A stretch of 64,000 nucleotides of DNA from Rubrivivax sp. (GCA_016789955.1 JAEUPB010000094.1:1-64000), one strand, 5' to 3'; positions 1-14,056 are shown, counted from the first letter of the stretch. The notes: generated by a model not told the origin, from the letters alone. Numbers and translations are program-made.

Positions 1-408
1 CGCGCGCTCGTACTCCGTGGCGTAAGACTGCTGCACGGTCCTGCGCCCCAGGTCGGGCGCCCGCCCCTTGGCTTGCATCGTGTGCTTCAGGCGGCGGCTG
101 CCGAAGCGGCGGGCGTGCGAGGCCAGCAGCGACTCGGCGGCGCGCGCATCGCTGAGCAAACCGCGCGCGGCCAGCTCGTCGAGCACGCGACGCACCTGCT
201 CGAGGGCATCGGCTTCATCGGATGACAAGGCCTGACGGTCTGCGCCAGACGCCGAGCCGCCTTGCTCGCCCTCGCTGGGCCGCGCGCGCTGGGCCGCGCG
301 CGCTTCAGACGCCAGGTGGGCGAGCAGCTTGCGCTCGAGCTCGTGCCGAGAGTGCTCCCGGCGCGCCAAGTGCCGCAGTGCGTGCCCCTTGAGCGAAAGC
401 GTCGACAC
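1..408 (-). CDS. recX: RecX, regulator of RecA (3' part beyond the window edge)
   Basis: Reading leftwards from a GTG at 408, the frame is open to base 1 and gives 136 residues of a RecX protein. The N-terminal block LSLKGHALRHLARREHSRHE is the characteristic first helical repeat, followed by the RVLDELAARGLLSD and FGSRRLKHTMQAKG segments. RecX binds RecA filaments and limits their growth and ATPase activity in the cytoplasm. It lies just downstream of recA on the same strand, the usual order. An acidic, Ala/Ser-rich insert (about residues 43-62) separates the first two helical repeats. The start is uncertain: the frame stays open upstream towards the recA stop, but it offers no ATG and the encoded Pro/Arg-rich stretch looks non-coding. 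The C-terminus is missing because the window ends. Confidence 0.85.
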   Translation of the reverse strand, partial: MSTLSLKGHALRHLARREHSRHELERKLLAHLASEARAAQRARPSEGEQGGSASGADRQALSSDEADALEQVRRVLDELAARGLLSDARAAESLLASHARRFGSRRLKHTMQAKGRAPDLGRRTVQQSYATEYERA

Positions 409-496
409 GAGGGATTTCGCGCAAGAGCGTTGGGGCGCGATTCGCGGCGTGGGCTTCGGAAGGCGCCGCGGCGGCCGAGGAGGCGCCGGTGGGGCC

Positions 497-1540
497 TCAG
501 GCGGTGCCGTCGGCCTCTCCGGCGGCCAGCGGCACGCCCATCGCTTCACGTACCCTGTTCTCGATCTCGCGTGCGAGGTCGGGGTTCTCCTTCAGGAACT
601 CGCGCGAGTTGTCCGTGCCCTGGCCGATCTTCTCGCCGTTGTAGGCGAACCAGGCGCCCGACTTGTCGAGGATGCGGGCGTTGACACCCATGTCGATGAT
701 CTCGCCCTCGCGGCTGATGCCTTCGCCGTAGAGGATGTCGAACTCGGCGGTCTTGAAGGGCGGGCTGACCTTGTTCTTGACGACCTTGACCTTGGTTTCG
801 CTGCCGATGACCTCTTCGCCCTTCTTGATGCTGCCGGTGCGGCGGATGTCCAGCCGCACGCTGGCGTAGAACTTCAGCGCGTTGCCACCCGTGGTGGTTT
901 CGGGGTTGCCGAACATCACGCCGATCTTCATGCGGATCTGGTTGATGAAGATGACCATGCAGTTGGTCTTCTTGATCGTGGCGGTGAGCTTGCGCAGGGC
1001 CTGGCTCATCAGCCGCGCCTGCAGGCCGGGCAGCGAGTCGCCCATCTCGCCTTCGAGCTCGGCCTTGGGCGTGAGCGCAGCGACCGAGTCGATGACGATC
1101 AGGTCCACCGAGCCGGAGCGCACCAGCGCGTCGACGATCTCGAGCGCCTGCTCGCCGGTGTCGGGCTGGGAGATCAGCAGCTCCTGCAGGTTCACTCCCA
1201 GCTTCTGCGCGTACTGCACGTCGAGTGCGTGCTCGGCGTCGATGAAGGCGCAGGTGCCGGCGATCTTCTGCATCTCGGCGATGACCTGCAACGTGAGCGT
1301 GGTCTTGCCCGACGACTCGGGCCCGTAGATCTCGACGACGCGTCCGCGCGGCAGGCCGCCGACGCCCAGCGCGATGTCCAGCCCCAGCGAGCCGGTGGAG
1401 ACGACCTGGATGTCCTCGATCTTCTCGCCATCGCCCAGCCGCATGATCGAGCCCTTGCCGAACTGCTTCTCGATCTGCGAGAGCGCGGCCTGCAGGGCCT
1501 TGGCTTTCTCGGTGTTCAGGGCTTTGACGGGTGCGTCCAT
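497..1540 (-). CDS. recA: Recombinase RecA
   Basis: The 347-residue product is a full-length RecA, the strand-exchange ATPase of homologous recombination and the co-protease that triggers LexA self-cleavage. Visible landmarks are the Walker A motif GPESSGKTT, the GSIMRLGDG segment near the N-terminus, the Walker B region [17 protein letters not shown], the L2-loop region [26 protein letters not shown], and the acidic C-terminal tail. The start at 1540 (MDAPVKAL) is preceded by GGAG, and the in-frame extension upstream is low-complexity and runs across the promoter. Its nearest downstream neighbour is recX. A LexA box lies about 53 bp upstream of the start codon. Confidence 0.98.
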   Translation of the reverse strand: MDAPVKALNTEKAKALQAALSQIEKQFGKGSIMRLGDGEKIEDIQVVSTGSLGLDIALGVGGLPRGRVVEIYGPESSGKTTLTLQVIAEMQKIAGTCAFIDAEHALDVQYAQKLGVNLQELLISQPDTGEQALEIVDALVRSGSVDLIVIDSVAALTPKAELEGEMGDSLPGLQARLMSQALRKLTATIKKTNCMVIFINQIRMKIGVMFGNPETTTGGNALKFYASVRLDIRRTGSIKKGEEVIGSETKVKVVKNKVSPPFKTAEFDILYGEGISREGEIIDMGVNARILDKSGAWFAYNGEKIGQGTDNSREFLKENPDLAREIENRVREAMGVPLAAGEADGTA

Positions 1541-1592
1541 GGCGGTCTCCGGAGGCGGGTGGGGTGGCGGTATGGCCCCATTATGACCAAAG

Positions 1593-1608
1593 CTGGATGT
1601 CTGTACAG
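1593..1608 (-). promoter_or_regulatory. LexA (SOS) box of recA
   Basis: On the recA strand the site reads CTGTACAGACATCCAG, fitting CTG-N10-CAG with a perfect CTGT left half and one change in the right half. It is 53 bp upstream of the recA start, a usual position for LexA repression of recA. Identification is by consensus match only. Confidence 0.75.
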
Positions 1609-1680
1609 TACCCTCGTGCGGGTGAGATCGGCACCCTCCGAAGGGCGACAATCTGCCGAAACGACCCGAGGAGACTAGTC

Positions 1681-2352
1681 GTGCGCATCCTCATCGCCGA
1701 AGACGACCAGGTGCTCGCCGACGGCCTGCTGCGCGCGTTGCGCGGCGCAGGCTACGCGGTGGATCAGGTCGGCAGCGGTAGCGAAGCCGATGCGGCGCTC
1801 GCCGCCCACGAGTTCGACCTCGTGATCCTCGACCTGGGCCTGCCCAAGCTGCACGGGTTCGAGGTGTTGCGCAAGCTGCGCGCGCGCGGCTCCACCGTGC
1901 CGGTGCTGATCCTCACGGCGGCCGACAGCGTCGAGCAGCGCGTCAAGGGCCTGGACCTGGGCGCCGACGACTACATGGCCAAGCCGTTCTCGCTGCAGGA
2001 ACTCGAGGCGCGCGTGCGCGCGCTCGGCCGGCGCGTGCTGGGCACCGCCACCAGCCTCATCAAGCACGGCCCCCTGAGCTTCGACGCCACCGGCCGCGTG
2101 GCCTACCTGAACGACCAGATGATCGAGCTGTCGGCCCGCGAACTCAGCCTGCTGGAAGTGCTGCTGCAGCGCACCGGCCGGCTGGTCAGCAAGGACCAGC
2201 TCGTCGAGCGCCTGTGCGAATGGGGCGAGGAAGTCAGCAACAACGCCATCGAGGTCTACATCCACCGGCTGCGCAAGAAGATCGAGCAGGGTCCGGTGCG
2301 CATCGCCACGGTGCGGGGCCTGGGCTACTGCCTCGAGAAGATCCCCGGTTGA
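1681..2352 (+). CDS. OmpR-family response regulator (QseB/TctD-like)
   Basis: A 223-residue regulator with an N-terminal receiver ([20 protein letters not shown]; phospho-acceptor Asp in [14 protein letters not shown]; Lys in DYMAKPFS) and a C-terminal winged helix ending [14 protein letters not shown]...[11 protein letters not shown]. Such proteins bind DNA as phosphorylated dimers. GTG at 1681 is preceded by GAGGAG and gives the canonical receiver N-terminus. The stop overlaps the TTG start of the downstream kinase gene, so the pair is translationally coupled. Best relatives by motif are the QseB/PmrA/TctD group, but the signal cannot be inferred. Confidence 0.93.
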   Translation: MRILIAEDDQVLADGLLRALRGAGYAVDQVGSGSEADAALAAHEFDLVILDLGLPKLHGFEVLRKLRARGSTVPVLILTAADSVEQRVKGLDLGADDYMAKPFSLQELEARVRALGRRVLGTATSLIKHGPLSFDATGRVAYLNDQMIELSARELSLLEVLLQRTGRLVSKDQLVERLCEWGEEVSNNAIEVYIHRLRKKIEQGPVRIATVRGLGYCLEKIPG

Positions 2353-3833
2353 CCAGCGTCTTCCGTCCGGTCGAGGAGCAAGGCTCGCTGTTCGGCGAGA
2401 TCCTCGACTGGATGCTGGCGCCGCTGCTGTTCGTCTGGCCGCTGTCGCTGGCCATCACGTGGGCCGTCGCGCAGGGCATCGCCAACCGCCCGTACGACAG
2501 CGAGCTCGGCGCGATGACGCGCGTGCTCGCGCAGGAGGTGATGCTGGAGTTCGCATCCGGCCGCAACCCCCGCGCCGAACAGCTGCGCGCGCGCGTGGAG
2601 CGCAGTGCCGTGGCGCTGATGCGCGGCGAGGCCGACGACCGGCTGTACTTCCAGGTGCTCGGTGCGCGCGGCGAACTGATCGCCGGCGACGACACGCTGC
2701 CCGTGCCTGCCGGCGAGGGCAGCTCCGGCGAACTCGCCTTCCGCGACGACTACGTCCGCGACGAACCCGTGCGCGTGGCCACGCTCTGGCTGCCGCTGGG
2801 GGCGCCGGGCTCGGAGCGCGGGGCGCTGGTGCAGATGGCAGAGACGCTGAACAAGCGCTCGCAGCTCACCACCGAGATCATCAAGGGCGTCATCCTGCCG
2901 CAGTTCGTGATCCTGCCGGTGGCGGTGCTGCTGGTATGGCTGGCGCTGTCGCGCGGCCTGCGTCCGCTGCACCTGCTGCAGCAGCGCATCCGCAAGCGGC
3001 ACAGCGAGGACCTGAGCGCGATCCCCGAGATCGACGTGCCGCAGGAAGTGGCCCCGCTGGTGCGGGCGGTCAACGAGTTGCTGCAGCGGCTGGACGAGTC
3101 GATGGCCGCGCAGCGGCACTTCCTCACCGATGCCGCGCACCAGCTCAAGACGCCGCTGGCCGGGCTGCGCATGCAGGCGGAGATCGCCGGCCGCCAGATC
3201 GACCAGGGCGTGGGCAGCCAGGAAGCGATGAAGCACGCGCTGGAGCAGATCGCGTTGAGCAGCCAGCGCGCCGCGCACATGGTCAACCAGCTGCTGTCGA
3301 TGGCCCGCACCGACAACCCCGGGCAGATCCTGGTGCATGAGCCGGTGGACCTGGTGAAGCTCACCATCGAGACCGTGCGCGACTTCGTGCCGCGCGCGAT
3401 GGATCGGCGCATCGACCTCGGCTACGAAGGCCCCGACGAGAGCGACGACACCGTCGCGCTGCGCTTCACGGGCTACCCGGTTCTCGTGCGCGAGCTGGTC
3501 CGCAACCTCGTCGACAACGCCCTGCAGTACACGCCCCGCGGGGGCACCGTGACCGCGCGCATCACGCCCGATCCGTTCGGCCAGGTGGTCGTGCTGGAGG
3601 TGGAAGACTCCGGCCCCGGCATCCCGATGGCCGAGCGCGAGCTCGTGTTCCGGCCGTTCTACCGGGCCCTGGGCACCGAGGTCGACGGCAGCGGGCTCGG
3701 GCTGGCGATCGTGCGCGAGATCGCGGAGAAGCACGGCGCCACGGTGTCGCTGGAGGACACCAACAACAAGCCCGCGCCACACGGGCCGGGCGCGCGCTTC
3801 ACGGTGCGGTTCCCGGTGGCGGCGCGACGCTGA
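2349..3833 (+). CDS. Sensor histidine kinase paired with the OmpR-type regulator
   Basis: A 494-residue membrane kinase of the QseC/TctE class. It has an N-terminal membrane segment (about residues 20-42), a periplasmic domain of roughly 135 residues, a second membrane segment (VILPQFVILPVAVLLVWLAL), a HAMP-like linker, the H-box FLTDAAHQLKTPL, the N-box region LVRNLVDNALQYTP, and G boxes VEDSGPGIP and GSGLGLAIV. TTG at 2349 overlaps the regulator stop and is the best coupled start; later ATGs would remove the first membrane segment. Its 3' end overlaps the convergent dehydrogenase gene by 35 bp. Confidence 0.92.
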   Translation: MTSVFRPVEEQGSLFGEILDWMLAPLLFVWPLSLAITWAVAQGIANRPYDSELGAMTRVLAQEVMLEFASGRNPRAEQLRARVERSAVALMRGEADDRLYFQVLGARGELIAGDDTLPVPAGEGSSGELAFRDDYVRDEPVRVATLWLPLGAPGSERGALVQMAETLNKRSQLTTEIIKGVILPQFVILPVAVLLVWLALSRGLRPLHLLQQRIRKRHSEDLSAIPEIDVPQEVAPLVRAVNELLQRLDESMAAQRHFLTDAAHQLKTPLAGLRMQAEIAGRQIDQGVGSQEAMKHALEQIALSSQRAAHMVNQLLSMARTDNPGQILVHEPVDLVKLTIETVRDFVPRAMDRRIDLGYEGPDESDDTVALRFTGYPVLVRELVRNLVDNALQYTPRGGTVTARITPDPFGQVVVLEVEDSGPGIPMAERELVFRPFYRALGTEVDGSGLGLAIVREIAEKHGATVSLEDTNNKPAPHGPGARFTVRFPVAARR

Positions 3834-4713
3834 GGTCGGTGGGGTCGGCGGGCTCGCGGCCAGCCGCGTGCCGCCACAGCGCCGAGTCGTCGGCGCCGGC
3901 GAGCCCAGCCTTCACGGCATCTGCGAAGCACGCGGCCGCCGCGCGGCCCACCGGCGCGTCGAGGCCCGCGACCTGGGCCTCGTGCAGCGCCAGTGCCGAG
4001 TCCTTCGCCAGCAGCGACACGTGCGCGCGCGGCACCGCATCGCCGGAGATGGCGCGGCGCAGCCGATCGCTGCCGATCCAGCTCTGGCCGCTGGAGGCCT
4101 CGATCACCCCGAGCGTGCGCGACGCGTCGAGCCCGAGCCGCTCGGCGAGCGCCAGCGCTTCGGCCGCACCGGCCAGGTTCACCGCCGCGAGCAGGTTGTT
4201 GACGAGCTTGGTGCGTGCCCCGTCGCCGGGCCGCGTGCCGACGTGGAAGACCGGCGCGGCGAGGTCGTCGAGCAGGCCCCGCCAGCGGGCCGCCAGCGCC
4301 TCGGGCGCCGCCACCATGAGGCTCATCGTGCCCAGCCGCGCGCGCTGCGGGCCGCCGGACATCGGTGCGTCGATCGCCTCCAGCCCCGCCACGGCCAGCC
4401 GTGCCGCGCAGCGCTCGACGTCGGCCACGCCGATCGTCGGGCACAGGATCACCGTGCGCGGGCCGCCGGCCTGCACGATGCCGTCGTCGCCGAAGAGCAC
4501 GACGTCCACCTGGACCGCATCGACGACAGCCACGATCACCAGCTCGCTGCGCGCGGCCACGTCCCGCGGCGACGCGCACACGGCGCAGCCCGCGGCCAGC
4601 GCGTCGCGGGCGGGGTCGATGTCGCGCACGGCCACGTCATGGCCGCGGTCCACGAGCCTCAGCGCAATGGCCAGGCCCATGTTGCCGATGCCGACGACGC
4701 CCACCCGAGCCAT
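3799..4713 (-). CDS. NAD(P)-dependent beta-hydroxyacid dehydrogenase (3-hydroxyisobutyrate dehydrogenase family)
   Basis: The 304-residue product starts with a Rossmann dinucleotide motif (VGVVGIGNMGLAIALRL). It carries the substrate-binding block DAPMSGGPQRARLGTMSLMV and the catalytic-lysine region GARTKLVNNLLAAVNL, with the Lys-x3-Asn pattern of the family. These enzymes oxidise or reduce short beta-hydroxyacids such as 3-hydroxyisobutyrate, tartronate semialdehyde or glycerate derivatives. The exact substrate is not readable. It lies 14 bp after rodA on the same strand, so it may be co-transcribed with the cell-shape operon without sharing its function. Its last 35 bp overlap the convergent kinase gene. 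Confidence 0.85.
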   Translation of the reverse strand: MARVGVVGIGNMGLAIALRLVDRGHDVAVRDIDPARDALAAGCAVCASPRDVAARSELVIVAVVDAVQVDVVLFGDDGIVQAGGPRTVILCPTIGVADVERCAARLAVAGLEAIDAPMSGGPQRARLGTMSLMVAAPEALAARWRGLLDDLAAPVFHVGTRPGDGARTKLVNNLLAAVNLAGAAEALALAERLGLDASRTLGVIEASSGQSWIGSDRLRRAISGDAVPRAHVSLLAKDSALALHEAQVAGLDAPVGRAAAACFADAVKAGLAGADDSALWRHAAGREPADPTDLSVAPPPGTAP

Positions 4714-4727
4714 GTCGCCCCGCGTGC

Positions 4728-5897
4728 TCAGGTCTGCATCAGGCGCCGGCTGCGTGCCACCGACATCAGTACACCCAAGCCGAGGCCGAGCGACACCATC
4801 GCCGTGCCGCCGTAGCTGACGAACGGCAGCGGAACGCCCACCACCGGCAGGATGCCGCTGACCATGCCCATGTTGACGAACGCGTAGGTGAACACCGACA
4901 GCGTCATCGCCGCGGCCAGCAGCCGCGTGAACACCGACGGCGCCTCGGCGGCGATCATCAGGCCACGGAAGATCAGGAACGTGAACGCGACCAGCAGCGT
5001 CAGCACGCCGGCCAGGCCGAACTCCTCGCACAGCGCGGCGAAGATGAAGTCGGTGGTGCGTTCGGGAATGAACTCCAGGTGCGTCTGCGTGCCCTGCATG
5101 AAGCCCTTGCCGGCGAGGCCCCCGGAGCCGATCGCGATCATGCCCTGCAGGATGTGGAAGCCCTTGCCCAGCGGGTCTCGGGTCGGGTCCAGCAGCGTGC
5201 AGACTCGCTGTTGCTGGTACTCGCGCAGCACCGGCCAGCGCACGCCGCTCTCGCACAGCGCGTCGCCGGCCAGCACCAGTGCCGTCACCGCCACCACCCC
5301 CAGCGCCAGCACCGGCAGCACGATGCGCCACGACAGCCCGGCGAAGAAGATCACGTAGACGCCGCCGAAGAGGATCAGCAGTGCCGTGCCGAGGTCGGGC
5401 TGCTTGGCCACCAGCGCCACCGGGACGGCCAGCAGCAGCCCGGCGACGACGAAGTCGGGCCAGCGCAGCAGCCCTTCCCGCTTCTGGAACCACCAGGCCA
5501 GCATCAACGGCATCGCGATCTTCAGCACCTCGCTGGGCTGGATCACCATGCCCACGTTGAGCCAACGCGTGGCGCCCTTCTTCGTGATCCCGACCCCCGG
5601 CAGCGCCGTGATCACGAGCAGCGCCACGCCGATCACGTACAGCGGCACGGCGAGCTGCTGCAGGCGTTGCGGCGGCACCTGTGCCACCACCAGCAGCACG
5701 GCCAGCGCCACCGCCATGTTGCGGCCGTGGTCGACGAAGCGCGTGCCATGGTCGTATCCGGCGGAGTACATCGTCACCAGCCCGATCGCCGCCAGCACCA
5801 GCACGCCGGCCATCAGCGGGCCGTCGAAGCCCAGCAGCACCGGCCGCATCCGCTGCCACAGCGAGGGCCGGGCGAAGACGGCGTGCATCGTGCTCAT
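4728..5897 (-). CDS. rodA: Rod-shape-determining peptidoglycan glycosyltransferase RodA
   Basis: A 389-residue SEDS-family membrane protein that polymerises lipid II glycan strands during cell elongation, in complex with PBP2. It shows about ten hydrophobic segments, the GVYVIFFAGLSWR segment, the IAIGSGGLAGKG loop, and the family signature PLPFVSYGGTAMVSLGLGLG near the C-terminus. It overlaps the mrdA stop by 4 bp (ATGA), so translation is coupled. It is the last core gene of mreB-mreC-mreD-mrdA-rodA. Confidence 0.97.
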   Translation of the reverse strand: MSTMHAVFARPSLWQRMRPVLLGFDGPLMAGVLVLAAIGLVTMYSAGYDHGTRFVDHGRNMAVALAVLLVVAQVPPQRLQQLAVPLYVIGVALLVITALPGVGITKKGATRWLNVGMVIQPSEVLKIAMPLMLAWWFQKREGLLRWPDFVVAGLLLAVPVALVAKQPDLGTALLILFGGVYVIFFAGLSWRIVLPVLALGVVAVTALVLAGDALCESGVRWPVLREYQQQRVCTLLDPTRDPLGKGFHILQGMIAIGSGGLAGKGFMQGTQTHLEFIPERTTDFIFAALCEEFGLAGVLTLLVAFTFLIFRGLMIAAEAPSVFTRLLAAAMTLSVFTYAFVNMGMVSGILPVVGVPLPFVSYGGTAMVSLGLGLGVLMSVARSRRLMQT

Positions 5898-7942
5898 CTT
5901 GCCGCCAGCCGGTCGGGTGCCGCGCCCACCGGCGCTGCGATCGTGGCCGGGGCGGCCCCTGCCGCGTTGCCGAGGCCGGCCGGCAACGGCACCTCGGAAG
6001 CCGGCCGCGGCTTGCCCACCGGCGGGCCGGCCTTGCCGACCCGCACCAGCGCCATGTCCTCCTCGCTGGGCACCTGGCCGAGCAGCAGGTAGTCGAACAC
6101 GCGCCGTGCGATCGGTGCGGCGGCATCGGAACCGAAGCCGGCGTTCTCGACCACCACCGCCAGCGCCACGGTCGGCGCCTCCACCGGCGCCATCGCGATG
6201 TACAGCGAGTGGTCGCGCTGGTGCTCCTCGAGCTTGGAGGCGTTGTACTTCTCGTTCTGCCGGATCGACACCGCCTGCGCCGTGCCGGTCTTGCCACCGC
6301 TCCGGTACGGCGCGCCCATGAAGACCCGCGCCGAAGTGCCTTCCTGCGTGACGCCTTGCAGCGCGCGCTTGATCAGCTCCACGTGCTCCGGCGCCAGGGC
6401 GATCGGCGGCAGTGCATCGCTGGCCAGCGTGCGGCGCTCATTGCTGACGACGTCCCGCACCTCGCGCACCAGGCGCGGCTTGTAGCGCTGGCCGCCGGAG
6501 ACCAGCGTCGCCGTGGCGGTGGCCATCTGCAGCATCGTGAAGTTGTTGTAGCCCTGCCCGATGCCCAGCGAGATCGTCTCGCCGGCGTACCACTTCTGCA
6601 GCTCGGGCCGCTTGTACACGCGCTTCTTCCACGCCGTGGACGGCAGCACGCCGGTCACCTCGCCCTCGAGGTCGATGCCGACCTTGCGCCCGAAGCCGTA
6701 CGGATCGAGCTGCTCGTGCATGAGGTCCACGCCCATCTCGTTGGCCAGCGAGTAGTAGTAGACGTTGCTCGACTTCACGATCGACCTCACCATGTCCACC
6801 GGCCCCAGGCCATGGTCGCCGTGGCTGCGGAACGTGTGGTTGCCGAACACGAACGAGCCGCCGTCGTTGATCACCGTCTGCGGGCTGCGCTTGCCGGTGA
6901 CCAGCGCGGACATCGCCATGAACGGCTTGAAGGTCGAGCCCGGCGGGTAGGTGCCGCGCAGCGCGCGGTTCAAGAGCGGCTTGTCGATGCTCTCGGTGAG
7001 CTCGCGCCAGCTGTCGCCGTCGATGCCGTCGACGAACAGGTTGGGGTCGAAGGTGGGCTTGCTGACGAAGGCCAGCACCTCGCCGTTGCGCGGGTCGATG
7101 GCCACCAGCGCGCCGCGGCGGTCGCCGAACATCTCCTCCACCAGCGCCTGCAGCCGGATGTCAATCGACAGCACCAGCGTGTTGCCGGGCGTGGCCGGGT
7201 GGCTGGCCAGCCGCCGCACGGCACGCCCGCCGGCGCTGGTCTCCACCTCCTCGAAGCCGGTGGAGCCGTGCAGCTCGCTCTCGTAGCTCTGCTCCAGGCC
7301 CAGCTTGCCGATGTACTCGGTGCCCTTGTAGTTGCCCTGGTCCTCGTCGGACCAGTCGTCCATCGCCTTCTTCTCGGCCTGGTTGATGCGACCGATGTAG
7401 CCCAGCAGGTGGCTGCCGGTCTCGCCCAGCGGGTAGCTGCGGAAGAGCCGCGCCTTCACGTCGAAGCCGGGAAAGCGGAATCGCTGCGCCATGAAGCGCG
7501 CCACCTCCTCGTCGGTGAGCTTGGTGCGGATCGGCAGCGACTCGAAGCTCTTGCTCTCCTCCAGCAGGCGCTTGAAGCGGCGGCGGTCGCGCGGCGCGAC
7601 GTCGATCACCTGCGCCACGGCATCGATCGCGCCGTCGAGCGCCGCGCCGCCGCCGGGCACGCGCGACGGCATGATCTCCAGCGTGTAGGCCGAGTAGTTG
7701 GTGGCCAGCACGACGCCGTTGCGGTCGACGATCAGCCCGCGGTTGGGCACGATCGGCACCACCGCGATGCGGTTGGCCTCGGCCTGCGTGGAGAGCTCCT
7801 CGTGGCGGAACACCTGCAGGTGCACGAGCCGGGCGGCCAGCAGCCCGAACGCCAGCAGCACCGCCAGCGCCGCGGCCACCAGGCGCAGCCGGAAGCTGCC
7901 GAGCTCGCGCTCGAGGTTCTTCAGCTCGGTACGGCTGCGCAT
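5894..7942 (-). CDS. mrdA: Penicillin-binding protein 2 (elongasome transpeptidase)
   Basis: The 682-residue class B PBP cross-links peptidoglycan during lateral wall growth. One N-terminal membrane anchor (residues about 20-42) is followed by the PBP dimerisation domain and the transpeptidase domain. The catalytic SxxK is in PPGSTFKPFM, SxN is in VKSSNVYYYS and KTG is in SGGKTGTAQA. The proline/alanine-rich C-terminal tail (VGKPRPASEVPLPAGLG) is longer than in E. coli and low in complexity. It sits between mreD and rodA, the classical elongasome order. Confidence 0.97.
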   Translation of the reverse strand: MRSRTELKNLERELGSFRLRLVAAALAVLLAFGLLAARLVHLQVFRHEELSTQAEANRIAVVPIVPNRGLIVDRNGVVLATNYSAYTLEIMPSRVPGGGAALDGAIDAVAQVIDVAPRDRRRFKRLLEESKSFESLPIRTKLTDEEVARFMAQRFRFPGFDVKARLFRSYPLGETGSHLLGYIGRINQAEKKAMDDWSDEDQGNYKGTEYIGKLGLEQSYESELHGSTGFEEVETSAGGRAVRRLASHPATPGNTLVLSIDIRLQALVEEMFGDRRGALVAIDPRNGEVLAFVSKPTFDPNLFVDGIDGDSWRELTESIDKPLLNRALRGTYPPGSTFKPFMAMSALVTGKRSPQTVINDGGSFVFGNHTFRSHGDHGLGPVDMVRSIVKSSNVYYYSLANEMGVDLMHEQLDPYGFGRKVGIDLEGEVTGVLPSTAWKKRVYKRPELQKWYAGETISLGIGQGYNNFTMLQMATATATLVSGGQRYKPRLVREVRDVVSNERRTLASDALPPIALAPEHVELIKRALQGVTQEGTSARVFMGAPYRSGGKTGTAQAVSIRQNEKYNASKLEEHQRDHSLYIAMAPVEAPTVALAVVVENAGFGSDAAAPIARRVFDYLLLGQVPSEEDMALVRVGKAGPPVGKPRPASEVPLPAGLGNAAGAAPATIAAPVGAAPDRLAAR

Positions 7943-7957
7943 GTCGGGTGGTGGGGC

Positions 7958-8479
7958 CTACAGCGGGCGATTCTCGTCGGGGTCGGGCGGCCGGCGCTGA
8001 GGCGCCAGCAACACCAGCGTCACCACCGGCCACAGCGCCGACTCGGCCAGCGGCGCCGCCATCACCAGCCAGCCGGGGAACATGTCGCCGGCGATCAGCC
8101 GCACCGCCAGCGACACCAGGTGCGCCGCGACGAAGATCGGCAGGATCTGCAGTGCCTGCCCGGCCAGGCCGAACCACAGCAGCCGTCGGTGCAGTGCGAT
8201 CGCCGCGTAAGCCAGCAGCGTGTAGGCGAGTGCGTGCTGCCCGAGCAGCGCACCGTCGTTCACGTCCATCAGCAGGCCCATCAGGAAGGCCACGCCGACG
8301 CCGACACGCCGAGGCTGGTGCACGACCCAGAACACGATCACCACCGACAGCAGGTCGGGCAGACCGCCATGGCGGCCGATCGGCACCATCTCGATCACCA
8401 GCGCGACGAGCAGGCTGAAGGCGATGAAGAGGGGGTTCGCCGGCAGCAGCAGCTGGTCGGTGCTCCGCGGCAGGATCAT
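7958..8479 (-). CDS. mreD: Rod-shape-determining membrane protein MreD
   Basis: A 173-residue protein with about five to six hydrophobic helices and little else, matching MreD in size and hydropathy. The N-terminal LLLPANPLFIAFSLLVALVI and the segment GLLMDVNDGALLGQHALAYTLLAY are typical. MreD belongs to the MreBCD complex that orients wall synthesis. It is placed between mreC and mrdA on the same strand. The sequence around its start codon resembles the 3' end of mreC, a small local duplication. Confidence 0.93.
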   Translation of the reverse strand: MILPRSTDQLLLPANPLFIAFSLLVALVIEMVPIGRHGGLPDLLSVVIVFWVVHQPRRVGVGVAFLMGLLMDVNDGALLGQHALAYTLLAYAAIALHRRLLWFGLAGQALQILPIFVAAHLVSLAVRLIAGDMFPGWLVMAAPLAESALWPVVTLVLLAPQRRPPDPDENRPL

Positions 8480-8531
8480 CGTGCCGCCTCCTGGTGCTCC
8501 CGGATGTTCGTGCCGCCACGGTGCCGCAGGA

Positions 8532-9476
8532 TCATCGTCCCGGCCCCTTCGGCGCGCGGCCCGGCCGCACGACCGGCTCGGGCTCCGGCTCCGGCCGCGG
8601 CGGCATCTGCACGCCCAGCGGCTCGAGCAGCAGCACGTGGCGCACGCCGTCGGGCCGCGCCTCGGGCACCAGCAGCACGCGCGCGAAGCTCGAATCGACC
8701 TTGCGGTCGACGCTGGCCACGCGCGCCACCGGGAGCCCGGCGGGATAGACGCCGTCCACCCCGCTCGTCTGCAGCAGGTCGCCCACCTGCACGTCGGCGT
8801 TGCCCGACATGAAGCGCAGCTCCATCACAAAGGCTCCCTGACCCTGCACGCCGCCGAACGCGGCGCTGCGCTGCTGGGTGCGGGTGTTCAGCACCGGGAT
8901 CGCGGCGTCCTTGTCGGCCAGCAGCGTGACCTCGCTGGACAGCGCGAAGATGCGCGTGACCTGCCCCAGCACGCCGTGCTGGTTGATCACCGGCGAGCCG
9001 AGCTTCACGCCCTGCGCAAGGCCGGCGCCCACGAACACCTTGCGCGAATAGGGGTCGGCCGCCTCGTACAGCACCTCGGCGGCCATCGCGCGCACCGCCA
9101 GCGCGGGCTTCAGCTCGAGCAACGCGCGCAGCTGCTGGTTCTCCGCGAGCAGCCGCTCGGCACTGGCGGCCTTCTCGGACAGCCGGGCCAGCTCCTGCTG
9201 CGCCTGGCGCGCCTGCTGCTGCGCGGCGGCCAGGCCCTGCAGGTACTCGCGGCCGCCGGTGGCCAGCTCCACCGGCACCGCCAGCGTGCGCTGCACGGGT
9301 GCCAGCACCAGCGCCACGGCATCGCGCAGCGTCACGGCGATGCGGTAGCGCCCGTCGGCCACCATCAGGAACACCGCCAGCGCAGCGAAGAACACCAGCT
9401 TGCTGCGTGCCGACAGCCCCGGCCTGAAGAAGGGCGGCGGGTTGCGGTCCAGCGTGCCCAGCGGTCCGGAGGCCAT
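8532..9476 (-). CDS. mreC: Cell-shape protein MreC
   Basis: The 314-residue product has a short cytoplasmic tail, one membrane helix (KLVFFAALAVFLMVADG), a periplasmic coiled coil rich in Gln and Ala (about residues 75-120), and the two-lobed beta domain (DPYSRKVFVGAGLAQGVKLGSPVINQHGVLGQV). MreC polymerises in the periplasm and activates PBP2/RodA. The C-terminal tail is Pro/Glu/Arg-rich (PPRPEPEPEPVVRPGRAPKG) and probably disordered, as in other Burkholderiales. It is followed 52 bp later by mreD. Confidence 0.95.
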   Translation of the reverse strand: MASGPLGTLDRNPPPFFRPGLSARSKLVFFAALAVFLMVADGRYRIAVTLRDAVALVLAPVQRTLAVPVELATGGREYLQGLAAAQQQARQAQQELARLSEKAASAERLLAENQQLRALLELKPALAVRAMAAEVLYEAADPYSRKVFVGAGLAQGVKLGSPVINQHGVLGQVTRIFALSSEVTLLADKDAAIPVLNTRTQQRSAAFGGVQGQGAFVMELRFMSGNADVQVGDLLQTSGVDGVYPAGLPVARVASVDRKVDSSFARVLLVPEARPDGVRHVLLLEPLGVQMPPRPEPEPEPVVRPGRAPKGPGR

Positions 9477-9540
9477 GGCAGCGGTGCTTGGGCGAGGGGA
9501 GGACGCGGGTGCTGCGGCGGCAGCGCGCAGCGTCAGTCCA

Positions 9541-14056
<4,516 letters not shown>

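Noticed and set aside
5478..5493. TTCCCG-like imperfect palindrome in rodA
   Set aside because: It is inside coding sequence, lacks the CGGGAA arm and has no tandem partner.
5681..8812. Plus-strand open frame of 1043 codons opposite mrdA and mreD
   Set aside because: His/Arg/Ala-rich shadow translation; PBP2 and MreD motifs on the other strand are unambiguous.
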